From: Verrucomicrobium spinosum DSM 4136 = JCM 18804
GTDB taxonomy: Bacteria > Verrucomicrobiota > Verrucomicrobiia > Verrucomicrobiales > Verrucomicrobiaceae
Direction of reading: 5' to 3'
Length of the DNA: 64,000 nucleotides
Assembly: GCF_000172155.1 (NCBI RefSeq)
Contig: NZ_ABIZ01000001.1
Coordinates: 4,931,105-4,995,104 of the forward strand
Notes under the pieces: model-generated
Seen by the model: the letters and a program-made list of their open reading frames with translations, nothing else
Databases searched by the model: none
What the model was told of the DNA's origin: nothing
Made by a program: the position numbers and the translations under genes
Shown here: positions 47,404-56,340 of the stretch, piece by piece
Layout: every line of letters starts with the position of its first letter
Numbering within the stretch: position 1 is the first letter of the stretch

Positions 47404-49587
47404 ATGAAGACGTTCCGCCTCGTTTCTCTCGCGTGTTGTGTTCTGACGTCGGCCACCCTCCTTGCAGCGGACAATGCGCCGCGGGTCTGGACGGACAATC
47501 AGGGCCGGAAAGTGGAAGCCACCTTCATCAAACTGGAAAACGGCGCGGTGTACATCCAGACGGCGGCAGGCGTGATCTTCAACCTCCCCCTGGACCGGCT
47601 TTCCCTGGAAGATCAAGAACTGGCGAAGTCGTTGAAACCTTCGGCCACCTTGATGGGTCAACTCCCCGCCCTGGCCGACTCTGCCACGGTGGCCCAGGCT
47701 TCCGCACGCATAGACCAGCTTGTGGAGATGGGCTGGCAGAGAGAGAACCTGAAACGCAGCCAGCCAGCCTCTGGGAAATCTGCTGATGGAGAGCCCAAGG
47801 CCGTCCTGCCCCCCATCACAGGCAACCCAGCCGCCTCCGACGAGCAGTTCGTCCGCCGTGCTTATCTGGACATTGTGGGGCGGATTCCCAGCTACGAAGA
47901 GACAGTTACCTTCACCCGCAGCGGTGACGCTGACAAGCGCGCCAAGCTGATCAACAAGCTCCTCGACTCCGAGGGTTACGTCAGCCACATGTATAACTAC
48001 TTTGCCGAGATGCTGCGGATCAAAGACGACTTTGAGCGCAACCTCGTCCGCGGCACGGCCTACAGCCAGTGGGTAAAGCAGAACCTGAGGGAAAACGCCC
48101 CCTGGGACCAGATGGCGTACCAGATGCTCACCGCCACCGGGAAGATGTGGAGCAACGGAGCGGCGGGATACATGCTGCGTGATGCCGGCATGCCGCTGGA
48201 CAACCTCTCCTACACCCTGCAGTTGTTTCTCGGCACCGACGTGGCGTGCGCGCAGTGCCACGACCACCCGTTTGCCGACTGGACTCAGCGCCAGTTCTAT
48301 GAAATGGCCGCCTTCTTCGGCAATACCGCCACCGAGATGGGTGCCGGCGACTTCCCAGGCGGAGATCCTGGAGAACGCCTCCTCAAAGAGGCCATGGCGC
48401 TGATGAAAAGCAAGGGGGTGGATGGCGAGCAGTATCGCGGCCTGCTGGGTGATGTGATCAATGCCAACAAGTTTGCCGTGGTGGATCGAACCGAAAACCG
48501 CCTAACCCTGCCCGGAGACTACAAATACAAAGACGGCAGCCCAGGAGAAAAGGTCTCGCCCAAACTCATCATGTGGAGTGCGGAAGACGCCAAAAATCCT
48601 GCCTATCTGCTGGCCTCCACGATCTCGGCCAACAAGGGTGCCAAGTCGCGCGAAGTCTTTGCCCGTTGGGCCACGCACCCTTCCAATCCCCGCTTTGCCA
48701 TGACCATGGCCAATCGCCTCTGGAGCCGGGCCTTTGGAAAGGCGCTGACACCCTCTGTGTTGCACGTGGACAACCCCGATGAAGCTTACAATCCAGAGCT
48801 GATCAGACACCTGGCTGCCGAGATGGTCCGGCTGAAGTTCAACCTCAAGGAGTTCCAGCGCATCGTTTTCAATACCCGCACTTATCAACGTGAGGCAACG
48901 ACGGTCGAACTGCCCATGGGCGCACCTTACTTCTTTCAAGGCCCCGTATTGCGGCGCATGACCGCGGAACAGGCGTGGGACTCCTACATGACGCTGCTTC
49001 TCGGCAATCCCGATAGCGTGAAGAATCCGGATGCTGACCTTTACGGTCGCTCGATGGATGTGAACCTGGCGACGGTAAATGCCCAGACGCTGCTCCAAAA
49101 GGTGAGCGTGATGAACTCCCTGGGAGCCCGCAACGAGGCCCGTATGGGTGCCACCCTCACCGACGCAGGCAGCAAGAACATGGATCCCACCAAGGTGATC
49201 GTGTTCGGCAACATGAAGCTCATGCGAGCTTCTGAGCTGGAACAGCCCGCTCCTCCCGGGCACTTCCTGCGAGAGTTTGGTCAGTCCGAGCGGTTCACCA
49301 TCGACGGCGGGTCCAAGGACGGCAGTTCCCCGCAGGTGCTCATGATGATGAACGGTGCCGCCCAGAAAATGCTGACCAGCAAGGACTCCCTGATTGCCCG
49401 CAACATGGAGAAGGTGAAAAACCCGCCCGACAAGGTGGAGGTCGTATTCCTCAGCATTCTGAACCGGCATCCCAACTTCCGGGAGAAGGACATCGCCCGA
49501 AAAGCATTCGCCGCCGAAGGTGAAGCCGCCTACGGGAACATCATCTGGTCACTCATCAACGGCCGCGAGTTCAGCTTTGTGCAGTAG
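47404..49587 (+). CDS. Secreted SHD1-DUF1549-DUF1553 protein with a haem-type motif
   Basis: 727 residues. A signal peptide (about 1-20) precedes an SHD1 domain (RVWTDNQGRKVEATFIKLEN, LPLDRLSLED), then DUF1549 (DEQFVRRAYLDIVGRIPSYE) with CAQCHDHPFADWTQRQFYEM, which has a CxxCH site, and DUF1553 (RFAMTMANRLWSRAFGKALT, ALTPSVLHVDNPDEAYN, FNLKEFQRIVFNTRTYQRE). DUF1549/1553 proteins are typical of PVC bacteria and usually neighbour a sulfatase or DUF1501 gene; none is adjacent here. Role probably in the periplasm; activity unknown. The SHD1 fusion is a recurrent variant in this phylum. Confidence 0.9.
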   Translation: MKTFRLVSLACCVLTSATLLAADNAPRVWTDNQGRKVEATFIKLENGAVYIQTAAGVIFNLPLDRLSLEDQELAKSLKPSATLMGQLPALADSATVAQASARIDQLVEMGWQRENLKRSQPASGKSADGEPKAVLPPITGNPAASDEQFVRRAYLDIVGRIPSYEETVTFTRSGDADKRAKLINKLLDSEGYVSHMYNYFAEMLRIKDDFERNLVRGTAYSQWVKQNLRENAPWDQMAYQMLTATGKMWSNGAAGYMLRDAGMPLDNLSYTLQLFLGTDVACAQCHDHPFADWTQRQFYEMAAFFGNTATEMGAGDFPGGDPGERLLKEAMALMKSKGVDGEQYRGLLGDVINANKFAVVDRTENRLTLPGDYKYKDGSPGEKVSPKLIMWSAEDAKNPAYLLASTISANKGAKSREVFARWATHPSNPRFAMTMANRLWSRAFGKALTPSVLHVDNPDEAYNPELIRHLAAEMVRLKFNLKEFQRIVFNTRTYQREATTVELPMGAPYFFQGPVLRRMTAEQAWDSYMTLLLGNPDSVKNPDADLYGRSMDVNLATVNAQTLLQKVSVMNSLGARNEARMGATLTDAGSKNMDPTKVIVFGNMKLMRASELEQPAPPGHFLREFGQSERFTIDGGSKDGSSPQVLMMMNGAAQKMLTSKDSLIARNMEKVKNPPDKVEVVFLSILNRHPNFREKDIARKAFAAEGEAAYGNIIWSLINGREFSFVQ

Positions 49588-49594
49588 TTGGGAC

Positions 49595-49639
49595 GACCGG
49601 ACTACTCCCGAGGACCGCGCCCGGCGTAGTCCGATGGTC
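49595..49639. repeat. Imperfect hairpin after the DUF1549 gene, dispersed repeat
   Basis: GACCGGACTAC (49595-49605) can pair with GTAGTCCGATGGTC (49626-49639), leaving a two-base bulge. GGCGTAGTCCG followed by GTCTC also occurs at 36482-36499, so this is a small dispersed repeat. It lies 8 bp after a stop codon; no T-run follows. Confidence 0.5.
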
Positions 49640-49854
49640 TCCATCAGCTCAGGTCGCCACGGGATCGCTCGTACAATCCCCCGCGCCCCTCCGCCGTGCC
49701 CAGCACGCCCACCGCATTTCACGCGCTTCCCCTCCGTTGCCTGAGCCGATCAGCACGGACCTACTCCCCCCTGCATTTTTCCATTGCTCCGAGGAACCGT
49801 TTTTGAGATGCTCATCACAGTGACTCGGCATTGAGCTTCACCCTCCTCATCCCT

Positions 49855-50187
49855 ATGAGCTACGACCTGAAAAAGGACAAGTCCGGCAAGTTCACCTTCA
49901 ATCTCAAGGCTGGGAACGGTCAGGTGATCCTCACCGGCCAAAGCTACGCCAGCAAACAGGGTGCCCAGGATGGCATTGCCTCTGTCCGCACTCACGGAGT
50001 TGACGACGCCAACTTTGAACTCAAGACGTCAGTTGCCGGGGAGCCGTTCTTTGTGCTGAAGGCCAAGAATGGCCAGATCATCGGCAAGAGCGAAATGTAC
50101 AGCTCCACGGGGGCTCGCGACAATGGAGTGGCTTCAGTCAAGAATAACAGTTCCTCCACCACGGTCAATGACCTGACCGGAGCCTGA
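49855..50187 (+). CDS. YegP-family protein, two DUF1508 repeats
   Basis: 110 residues from ATG 49855. Two tandem copies of the DUF1508 strand-helix unit: FTFNLKAGNGQVILTGQSYA with QGAQDGIASVRTH, then FFVLKAKNGQIIGKSEMYSS with GARDNGVASVKNN. YegP-type proteins are small soluble proteins with two such units and no established function. The start at 49831 adds a hydrophobic stretch not seen in the family, so 49855 is preferred. Confidence 0.88.
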   Translation: MSYDLKKDKSGKFTFNLKAGNGQVILTGQSYASKQGAQDGIASVRTHGVDDANFELKTSVAGEPFFVLKAKNGQIIGKSEMYSSTGARDNGVASVKNNSSSTTVNDLTGA

Positions 50188-50419
50188 GAGAGCTCCACTG
50201 AATGCGCTTGGGATGGGGAAAACACTCCCCTCGCCTCCATCATGCACGGGCCTCCCACGACCCGGTAGCCACTGTATGCCCCTGGAGCAATCTCCTGGGA
50301 ATTCTCTGATTGTACGCGGCTTCGATTCACCAACACCTTGCAAAAATTTCACAAGCTCCATCCAACATTTTTTGACAACGACATGCCTCATGGGAATATA
50401 GTCGAAAGCCCTATACAAC

Positions 50420-51031
50420 ATGAGACAATTACTAGATATCCAATTCACCTCGCCCCTCAGAAAGCGAACCAGCCAGGTTGTCAGAGCCCTTTTTGCCTTG
50501 GCGCTTGGATGGATCCCCCTCTCCATCCAAGCCCAGAGCTCCGCCCTTCCCTTTGATCGCGGGGTAAAGATTGAAGTGGTCGCCTCCAAACCTGCCCCGA
50601 TCCGCGGGGGCGATTGGGATGACAAGACTCAAAAAATCACCCTTCGGCTCAAGTTCACCAACGTGGACACCCGCCAGAGCTACGAGGGCCACACCGCCGT
50701 CGTATCCGCCCTCGGACAGAGCGCTGCGGATCGGGACGTCCGCATTGTCTTCCTTCAGGAGAAGGTGGACCTGCCACTGACCCCTTTGAAAAGCTGCGAA
50801 CACACCTGCAAAGAGATCGTCACCAAGTTTGACAAAACCGGCGCGAAGTTCGGATATGCTTACGAAGGGTGGGTCATCCTCGTGAAGGACGCGGCCGGGA
50901 AGGTGGTGTACACGAAGTCCACCTCCCCTTCACTGGAAAAAATGCCTGAGAAAGTGGAGCAGCTCGTGGCCGGAACCTGCTTTGACCGGAATCTGGCAGT
51001 CACAAGCGGAGACCCGGTTTACACCCGCTAA
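50420..51031 (+). CDS. Secreted protein of unknown function
   Basis: 203 residues. An N-terminal basic stretch and hydrophobic core (ALFALALGWIPLSIQAQS) form a signal peptide ending near residue 40. The mature part is beta-rich (KITLRLKFTNVDTRQSYEGH, DVRIVFLQEKVDL) with two close cysteines in SCEHTCKE that may form a disulfide with C near the end (GTCFD). No family is recognised. It resembles other small Verrucomicrobial exported proteins in this layout. Confidence 0.6.
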   Translation: MRQLLDIQFTSPLRKRTSQVVRALFALALGWIPLSIQAQSSALPFDRGVKIEVVASKPAPIRGGDWDDKTQKITLRLKFTNVDTRQSYEGHTAVVSALGQSAADRDVRIVFLQEKVDLPLTPLKSCEHTCKEIVTKFDKTGAKFGYAYEGWVILVKDAAGKVVYTKSTSPSLEKMPEKVEQLVAGTCFDRNLAVTSGDPVYTR

Positions 51032-51094
51032 GCGTGATGGACCTCCGGCGTCCGATTTGGTAGTATGGAAAACCAACCTGCCAAGGAGGCCGCC

Positions 51095-52104
51095 ATGAGT
51101 GTCATGCTCGTACCGTTGGACTTTTCTGATGTCACCTCTCGCGGGCTTGAGGTCGGAAAGGCGCAGGGTCTCTCCTTGACGTACCGTTGGACTTTTCTGA
51201 TGTCACCTCTCGCGTGATCGGAGTGGCCACCCAGATGGCCAAAGCGACCCTCGAGAGCCCCTTGCTTCTTCACGTCAGCCCACCGGAGCCTCCTTACGTT
51301 GGGTACGAACCAGTTCCGGCTTCCACCCCGATTGCCGTCGAGGTGGATCCAGAGGCGGACCGACGACAGCTGGAACTGTGGCGGGAACGCATCACCGGGC
51401 TCAACAGCAACGTAGGCACGCTCCAAATGCAGGGACCTCCCGCGGAGCAGATTTTGGTTGCCGCAGAGGAACGACGCGCCCGGATGATTGTAATGGGGAC
51501 CCACCGTCACGCCGCGATTCATGATGTGCTGCTGGGAAACGTCACCCATGGAGTGCTTCACCATGCACGCTGTCCCGTCACCGTGGTCCCGGCGGCACGC
51601 ACCCATCTGAATCCCGCCACCGATGACCGCCTTATCCCGGGCACGACACAGATTCACTCCATCCTCGCTCTCGTGGATTTTTCTGATCTGACGAAGTCCG
51701 TCATGAAGCAGGCGGAGTTACTCGCCCTGGCGTTCGACAGCCGGGTCACCCTTCTGCACGTCATCCCGCCCGATCCATTGGTGGTTGATTTCGCCCCGCC
51801 TCCGGGCACTGAGACGGAGGCGGAGGCTTGTCGAGCCGGCCTGGACCTGTTGAGGAAACAACTGGAAAGTGCGGGCCTGGAAGCGGACATCCTGGAGGAC
51901 ACCGGGCCGGTGCTCGAAGTCGTGCGGCATCAAGTGGATAAACTGGCCCCGGATTTGATCATCATGGGCTCCCATGGGCATGGCGCGCTCTACAATCTGT
52001 TCGTCGGCAGCGTTACCGCCGGGCTCCTCCATCATGCCAGCTGTCCGGTGGTCGTCGTACCCCGGGCCACCTATGAGGACCCGGGAGTGACCCTGGCCTC
52101 CTAG
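51095..52104 (+). pseudogene. Tandem UspA gene with a damaged 5' end
   Basis: The frame from 51187 encodes two universal-stress-protein domains of about 150 residues: each ends with the ATP-loop motif GxxxG-x9-GS/T, here VMGTHRHAAIHDVLLGNVTH and IIMGSHGHGALYNLFVGSVT. The natural start is ATG 51095, which has AAGGAGG six bases upstream and reads MSVMLVPLDFSDVTSR. A 35-bp segment (51109-51143) is repeated at 51180-51214, adding 71 bp in total and shifting the frame, so translation from 51095 stops at 51217 after 40 residues. Translation could still begin at TTG 51187. Called a pseudogene because of the broken natural start; it may be weakly active. Confidence 0.75.
51109..51214. repeat. 35-bp direct repeat disrupting the UspA start
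   Basis: Bases 51109-51143 and 51180-51214 are identical. The 36-bp spacer encodes, in the first frame, GLEVGKAQGLSL, which resembles the first helix of another UspA domain. The pattern fits recombination between two uspA-like 5' ends. Confidence 0.85.
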
Positions 52105-52178
52105 CCTGCAGACCTCCCCTTGGGCAGACAGCGAGAGGCCAGCATTGTTTTTTGTCCGTTTCCATTCATACTGCACCC

Positions 52179-53180
52179 ATGTCGCCGGGTGAGGCCCACG
52201 CAGCACTTGACCTCGCTCCCCCGTTCACACGGGAGCAATTGGAGACGGCTTATCACCACGCCCTGACTTTCTGGCACCCCAGTCATTTCGCAGACGACGA
52301 GGCAGCACTGGCGGAAGCCATGAATCAGACGATCCGCATCAATGAAGCCTACCAGTTCCTGCTCCGCCCGCCGGGAGAGGAAAAGTCCCCCCTGGCAACT
52401 GCCCGGAGGTTGACCCTCCCGACCGCCCCCGTTCTTGCGGAACCCAAGGTGGAGCAGATCCCACCCCGCATTCTTGGTCCCCGCCTGCGTCTGCCTCCTG
52501 CTCCTGTCGTGGCCGCCAGCCCTGCTTTCACCCCGGTTGGCCAGAACCGCACAAACTCTGGGGGATCAGGTGTGTTGACCCCTCGTACCCCCAGCGGCAC
52601 GGCCTCCAGCTTCACGCCCATGCCTCCGCCGACGGCCGTCCGGCCTGCCCCTGCGCAGGTCCAGCCCTTTCGTCTCACCATGCCCTGGATGATCGGCATC
52701 GGCGGCGTCATCGCACTGATGATCTTTTGGAGCTTCACCCAGGCAGGCCTCACGAGTCGTCTGCGACGCCCTTTTTTCGGATCAGGTGCCCCCGCATCAG
52801 GTGACAGCCGCTCATTTTCAGCATCGCTACCTCCGCGCCCCACACGTCTGCCCGCGCAGTTTGAAGGGCTCTACCAACGGGCCACGGAAAATAACGACCC
52901 GGTGGCGCAGCGCAAGCTAGGGGACAACCTCCGGTACAGTGCCGCCTACGAGGAGTCCGAGCGCTCCCAGTCCACCGCTTGGTACCGCGTGGCAGCCAGC
53001 CAGGGCGACACCGAAGCCCAACGGCAACTGGGTGATGCCTACCGATTCGGCCTGGGCGTAGCGCCTGATATGAGCCAAGCCATCGCCTGGTACCAGAAAG
53101 CCGCCTCCAACGGGGACTCCAAGGCGCGCGAGGCCCTGAAAAAACTCAAGCCACAGGATCAAGCGCTCGGGTTGCCTTGA
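52179..53180 (+). CDS. Membrane protein with J-like domain (no HPD) and Sel1 repeats
   Basis: 333 residues from ATG 52179. Residues 4-60 look like a J domain (EAHAALDLAPPFTREQLETA and INEAYQFLL) but the loop reads HPS (33-35) instead of HPD, so it should not stimulate DnaK. A proline-rich linker follows, one transmembrane helix near 166-186 (MPWMIGIGGVIALMIFWSF), and two Sel1 repeats (about 225-325, DPVAQRKLGDNLRYSAAYEE and DTEAQRQLGDAYRFGLGV). With this topology the repeats lie outside. Such proteins occur as scaffolds for complexes; partners unknown. TTG 52152 is an unlikely earlier start. Confidence 0.75.
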   Translation: MSPGEAHAALDLAPPFTREQLETAYHHALTFWHPSHFADDEAALAEAMNQTIRINEAYQFLLRPPGEEKSPLATARRLTLPTAPVLAEPKVEQIPPRILGPRLRLPPAPVVAASPAFTPVGQNRTNSGGSGVLTPRTPSGTASSFTPMPPPTAVRPAPAQVQPFRLTMPWMIGIGGVIALMIFWSFTQAGLTSRLRRPFFGSGAPASGDSRSFSASLPPRPTRLPAQFEGLYQRATENNDPVAQRKLGDNLRYSAAYEESERSQSTAWYRVAASQGDTEAQRQLGDAYRFGLGVAPDMSQAIAWYQKAASNGDSKAREALKKLKPQDQALGLP

Positions 53181-53201
53181 CGGGAATGTTAGCATGGCCC
53201 G

Positions 53202-53648
53202 ATGCGTTCCCGACCAGATTTGAGCCCCATGCTCGCTCGCTTGTTTCCAGTCTTCGCCAGCCTGGCTTTGCTGGCCGGTTGCGCCTCAAAAAAAGCTTGG
53301 CAGGCGGAAGGAGTCACGGAGTTCCGTGTGCTCAACACCAATTCCGAAAAGTGCGGCTCGGTGAGCGATCCGGAAAAAGTGCGCGAGTTGCTGGGTTGCT
53401 TCTCCCGGGCCACTCCTTCCCTCGATCCCAACGGACTAAGCCGCCCTTGGACCCACAAGGTGGACCTCGTGGGCACCAGTCCGGAGTGCGATCGCTGGCT
53501 CTATTCCGACCGTACCGGTGAGTTCGTCCTCCTGTCGGTCTATGGGACCTCGGTCAAGAAGCTCACCCCATCCGATCGCGAACGGGTGAATGAACTGCTG
53601 CCGAGGAAGGTGGAAGATCCCCTGGCTGCCCTGCGCACAGACGGATAA
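53202..53648 (+). CDS. Small hypothetical lipoprotein
   Basis: 148 residues, or fewer from the second ATG at 53229. The N-terminus contains LARLFPVFASLALLAGC, a lipoprotein signal with lipobox LAGC (Cys near residue 27), followed by basic residues. The mature part has two more cysteines (EKCGSV and LLGCF, ECDRW) and a beta-rich end (FVLLSVYGTSVKKLTP). No family recognised. It starts 21 bp after the Sel1 protein and may share its transcript. Confidence 0.62.
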   Translation: MRSRPDLSPMLARLFPVFASLALLAGCASKKAWQAEGVTEFRVLNTNSEKCGSVSDPEKVRELLGCFSRATPSLDPNGLSRPWTHKVDLVGTSPECDRWLYSDRTGEFVLLSVYGTSVKKLTPSDRERVNELLPRKVEDPLAALRTDG

Positions 53649-53713
53649 TTCTTCCGGAGCCGGGTGTCCAAAAGCGGTGCGCATTGCCTTTATTCCTGCA
53701 CTCACGCCGCATC

Positions 53714-55795
53714 ATGAAACTCCTGCCGCTTCTTTTCCTCGCAGTCGCCGTCCCTGGGACGGTGTTCCCCACCCTACAGGCAGCCCCCACCATGGAGGCG
53801 GACGTCATCGTGTACGGGGCCACACCCGGCGGGTTCTGCGCTGCCATCGGGGCCGCCCGGGAAGGTGCCAAGGTGATCCTCCTGGAACCCACGGCCCATG
53901 TCGGCGGCGTGAATACCGGAGGACTCAGCTTCAGTGACTCCAACCAGACCGTGCGCAGCACGCTGAAGGGTCTCTTTGAAGAATGGCACCTCCGGGTGGA
54001 GAAGGACTACAAAGACCGCGGCACCACCCTCAAGTATGATGTGATGGTGAAGGACCATTCCGTATGGACCTATGAGCCCAGCGTCGCCGCCCGGGTCACT
54101 CATCAGATGCTGAAGGAAGCCGGGGTGCAGGTGCTGACCAAACGACAGCTTCAGAAGGTGCACAAAAACGGGGCCGCCATCCGTGAGCTCACCACCTCCG
54201 ACGGCACGTTCAAGGGCAAGACCTACATCGACGCCACCTATGAGGGCGACCTCATGGCAGCCGCAGGCGTGGCCTGGACCATCGGCCGCGAGGGGCGCAA
54301 GGCCTATGGCGAAAGCCTCGCCGGCAAACAGTACCCGAAGGCCAAGATGCCCATCTCCGGCCTCAATGACCAGGGCAAGCCCCTGCCGCTCGTCACCACC
54401 ACCGATGCCGGCCCTGAAGATGAGGGGGACAAGAATGTGATGGTGTACAGCTTCCGCCTCTGCCTCACCGGGAACCCCGCCAACCGGGTGCCGTTTCCTG
54501 AACCGGTCAACTACGATCCCGCACGGTTCGAGGTCGTACGCCGCTACTTCCAGGCCACGATGAATGCACCCCTCCTCTGGGACCTGTATCCCCTGCCTGG
54601 TGAGAAGTTCGATGCCAACAACGGCATTGGCAAACAGTTCTCCATGGGCCTCGTGGGTGCCTGCAACGGCTGGAGCGAAGCCAGCCCCGCCGAGCGCGAG
54701 AAGATCTGGGAGGCTCACAAGCAATACACCCTGGAGCTGTACAAGTTCCTCACCACTGATCCTGCGGTGCCGGAGGCACATCGCCGCCAGCTTGCAGAGC
54801 TGGGTCTTTGCAAAGATGAGTTTGCCGACTATGGCCACTGGTCACCCCAGCTCTACGTTCGAGAAGGTCGCCGCATGAAGGGGATGTACTGCCTCACGCA
54901 GGCCGACATTCAGGAGAAGCCGGCCAAGGACGACGCCATCGCCGTCTCCTCGTTTCCCATCGATTCCCATGACTGCCAGCGTGTCGCCCTGCCGGATGGA
55001 GGAGTCATCAATGAAGGCACCATCTTTCCGGTGCGTCTGGAAGGCCGTCGTCATGGTCCCGCCTTCCACATCCCCTACCGCAGCATCCTGCCGCAGAAGG
55101 CGGAGTGCACGAACCTGCTCGTGCCCGTGGCCCTGTCCTGCACCCATGTGGCGATTTCCTCGATCCGCGTGGAGCCCACCTGGATGACGATCGGCCATAG
55201 CGCCGGGGTGGCGGCCGCCCTGGTCGCCCGGAGCCAGTCCCCGGCCCAAGATTTGCCGTATGCGCAGCTTCGCGAGCGCCTGCTGGCCCAGGGTCAGGCC
55301 CTTGATCTTCCCATCCTGCCCCCCCTGCCACCCGCTCCGATGGTCCCCGTGAGCATCGACCCGGCCACGCTGCCAGGCGTGGTGCTGGATGACTCCCAGG
55401 CGGAACTGACCGGCACCTGGGACCGCTCCAGCAGCTTCAAGCCCCACGTCGGGCGGGGGTATCTACACGACAATCGCCGTGGTGACGGCCAGTCCACCGC
55501 GGTCTTCCGGGTGAAACTGTCGAAGACAGGGCGCTACGATGTGCGCATGGCCTACTCCCCACATGCCACCCGCGCCACCAAGGTGCCGGTGATCATCAAA
55601 TCTGGCGGGGCAGAAACGCGGCTGACCGTGGATGAAACGCAACCACTCGATCCAGGCGGTGCCTTTCGCAGCGTCGGTCAGGTGGACCTGACAGGCGACG
55701 GGACCCAGGAAACCACCATCACGATTTCCAACACGCAGACAGAGGGGTTTGTGATCCTCGATGCGATTCAGCTTTTGGAAGCATCAAAGAAGTAG
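53714..55795 (+). CDS. Secreted FAD-dependent oxidoreductase with golvesin/xanthan-lyase-type C-terminal domain
   Basis: 693 residues from ATG 53714. After a signal peptide (about 1-22) the FAD-binding Rossmann motif DVIVYGATPGGFCAAIGAAR and PTAHVGGVNTGGLSFSD place it in the PF12831-like FAD oxidoreductase family common in PVC bacteria and Bacteroidetes; VEPTWMTIGHSAGVAAALVA is the second FAD contact. The last 120 residues (from about 570: GRGYLHDNRRGDGQSTAVFR, GRYDVRMAYSPHATRATKVP) resemble the golvesin/xanthan lyase C-terminal beta-sandwich, probably glycan-binding. Substrate unknown; role in carbohydrate metabolism is likely from the fused domain. Confidence 0.85.
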   Translation: MKLLPLLFLAVAVPGTVFPTLQAAPTMEADVIVYGATPGGFCAAIGAAREGAKVILLEPTAHVGGVNTGGLSFSDSNQTVRSTLKGLFEEWHLRVEKDYKDRGTTLKYDVMVKDHSVWTYEPSVAARVTHQMLKEAGVQVLTKRQLQKVHKNGAAIRELTTSDGTFKGKTYIDATYEGDLMAAAGVAWTIGREGRKAYGESLAGKQYPKAKMPISGLNDQGKPLPLVTTTDAGPEDEGDKNVMVYSFRLCLTGNPANRVPFPEPVNYDPARFEVVRRYFQATMNAPLLWDLYPLPGEKFDANNGIGKQFSMGLVGACNGWSEASPAEREKIWEAHKQYTLELYKFLTTDPAVPEAHRRQLAELGLCKDEFADYGHWSPQLYVREGRRMKGMYCLTQADIQEKPAKDDAIAVSSFPIDSHDCQRVALPDGGVINEGTIFPVRLEGRRHGPAFHIPYRSILPQKAECTNLLVPVALSCTHVAISSIRVEPTWMTIGHSAGVAAALVARSQSPAQDLPYAQLRERLLAQGQALDLPILPPLPPAPMVPVSIDPATLPGVVLDDSQAELTGTWDRSSSFKPHVGRGYLHDNRRGDGQSTAVFRVKLSKTGRYDVRMAYSPHATRATKVPVIIKSGGAETRLTVDETQPLDPGGAFRSVGQVDLTGDGTQETTITISNTQTEGFVILDAIQLLEASKK

Positions 55796-55841
55796 CCTGC
55801 ACCAGGGTCCGGACTCCTCGAACCTCTGGACACCGCCCGCA

Positions 55842-56258
55842 TCACTCGTCACTCAGCAACCCGAGGATCCTGCGCAACTCCGGCCCAATGCGCCGGAGTT
55901 GCTCGCGATGGACAGACGCAAGCTTGCCCAGCAGCTCCTCCCCTCCCTCCGTGAGGCGGATGAGCACCTGCCGCCGGTCATCCTCAGAGGGCTCCCGGCT
56001 CACCATGCCTTCACCCGCGAGACGGTCCACCAGCCCCACTGCGCTATGGTGCTGCACCTGCAAACGCTCGGCCAACTCTCCCACGGTCGCCCACTCCCGC
56101 CCGGGATAGCCCTTGATCGCCAAGAGCGCCAGGTACTGCTGAGGAGTCGTTCCCTCAGACTTGGCCGCCTCTTCGCTAAAGCGCAGGAACTGCCTCAGGG
56201 AGAACCTGAAAGCCGCCAGCGTTTCATATTCGCGTTTGGTGAGTTTGGACGCCGCCAT
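55842..56258 (-). CDS. MarR-family transcriptional regulator
   Basis: 138 residues from ATG 56258. Winged helix: TTPQQYLALLAIKGYPGREW, the recognition helix VGELAERLQVQHHSAVGLVD, and the wing GMVSREPSEDDRRQVLIRLT, with DxRx typical of MarR. It is transcribed divergently from the ClC gene, and a perfect 25-bp palindrome lies in the 82-bp space between their starts. It therefore probably represses itself and the channel gene. Effector unknown. The longer start at 56318 overlaps the palindrome and was rejected. Confidence 0.9.
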   Translation of the reverse strand: MAASKLTKREYETLAAFRFSLRQFLRFSEEAAKSEGTTPQQYLALLAIKGYPGREWATVGELAERLQVQHHSAVGLVDRLAGEGMVSREPSEDDRRQVLIRLTEGGEELLGKLASVHREQLRRIGPELRRILGLLSDE

Positions 56259-56302
56259 GGGGCAGCAGCATGCACCGCTGATCGCACTCTCGCCAGTGGT
56301 TG

Positions 56303-56331
56303 TTGACATATATCGCACTACGATATATGTA
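56303..56331. promoter_or_regulatory. MarR-type operator overlapping the ClC promoter
   Basis: ACATATATCG (56306-56315), 5-bp spacer CACTA, CGATATATGT (56321-56330): a perfect inverted repeat. On the plus strand TTGACA (56303-56308) and TATGTA (56326-56331) with a 17-bp spacer fit a sigma-70 promoter, so a bound dimer would block it. The start codon at 56341 follows by 10 bp, so the ClC mRNA may be nearly leaderless. Confidence 0.75.
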
Positions 56332-56340
56332 ACACTCCTT

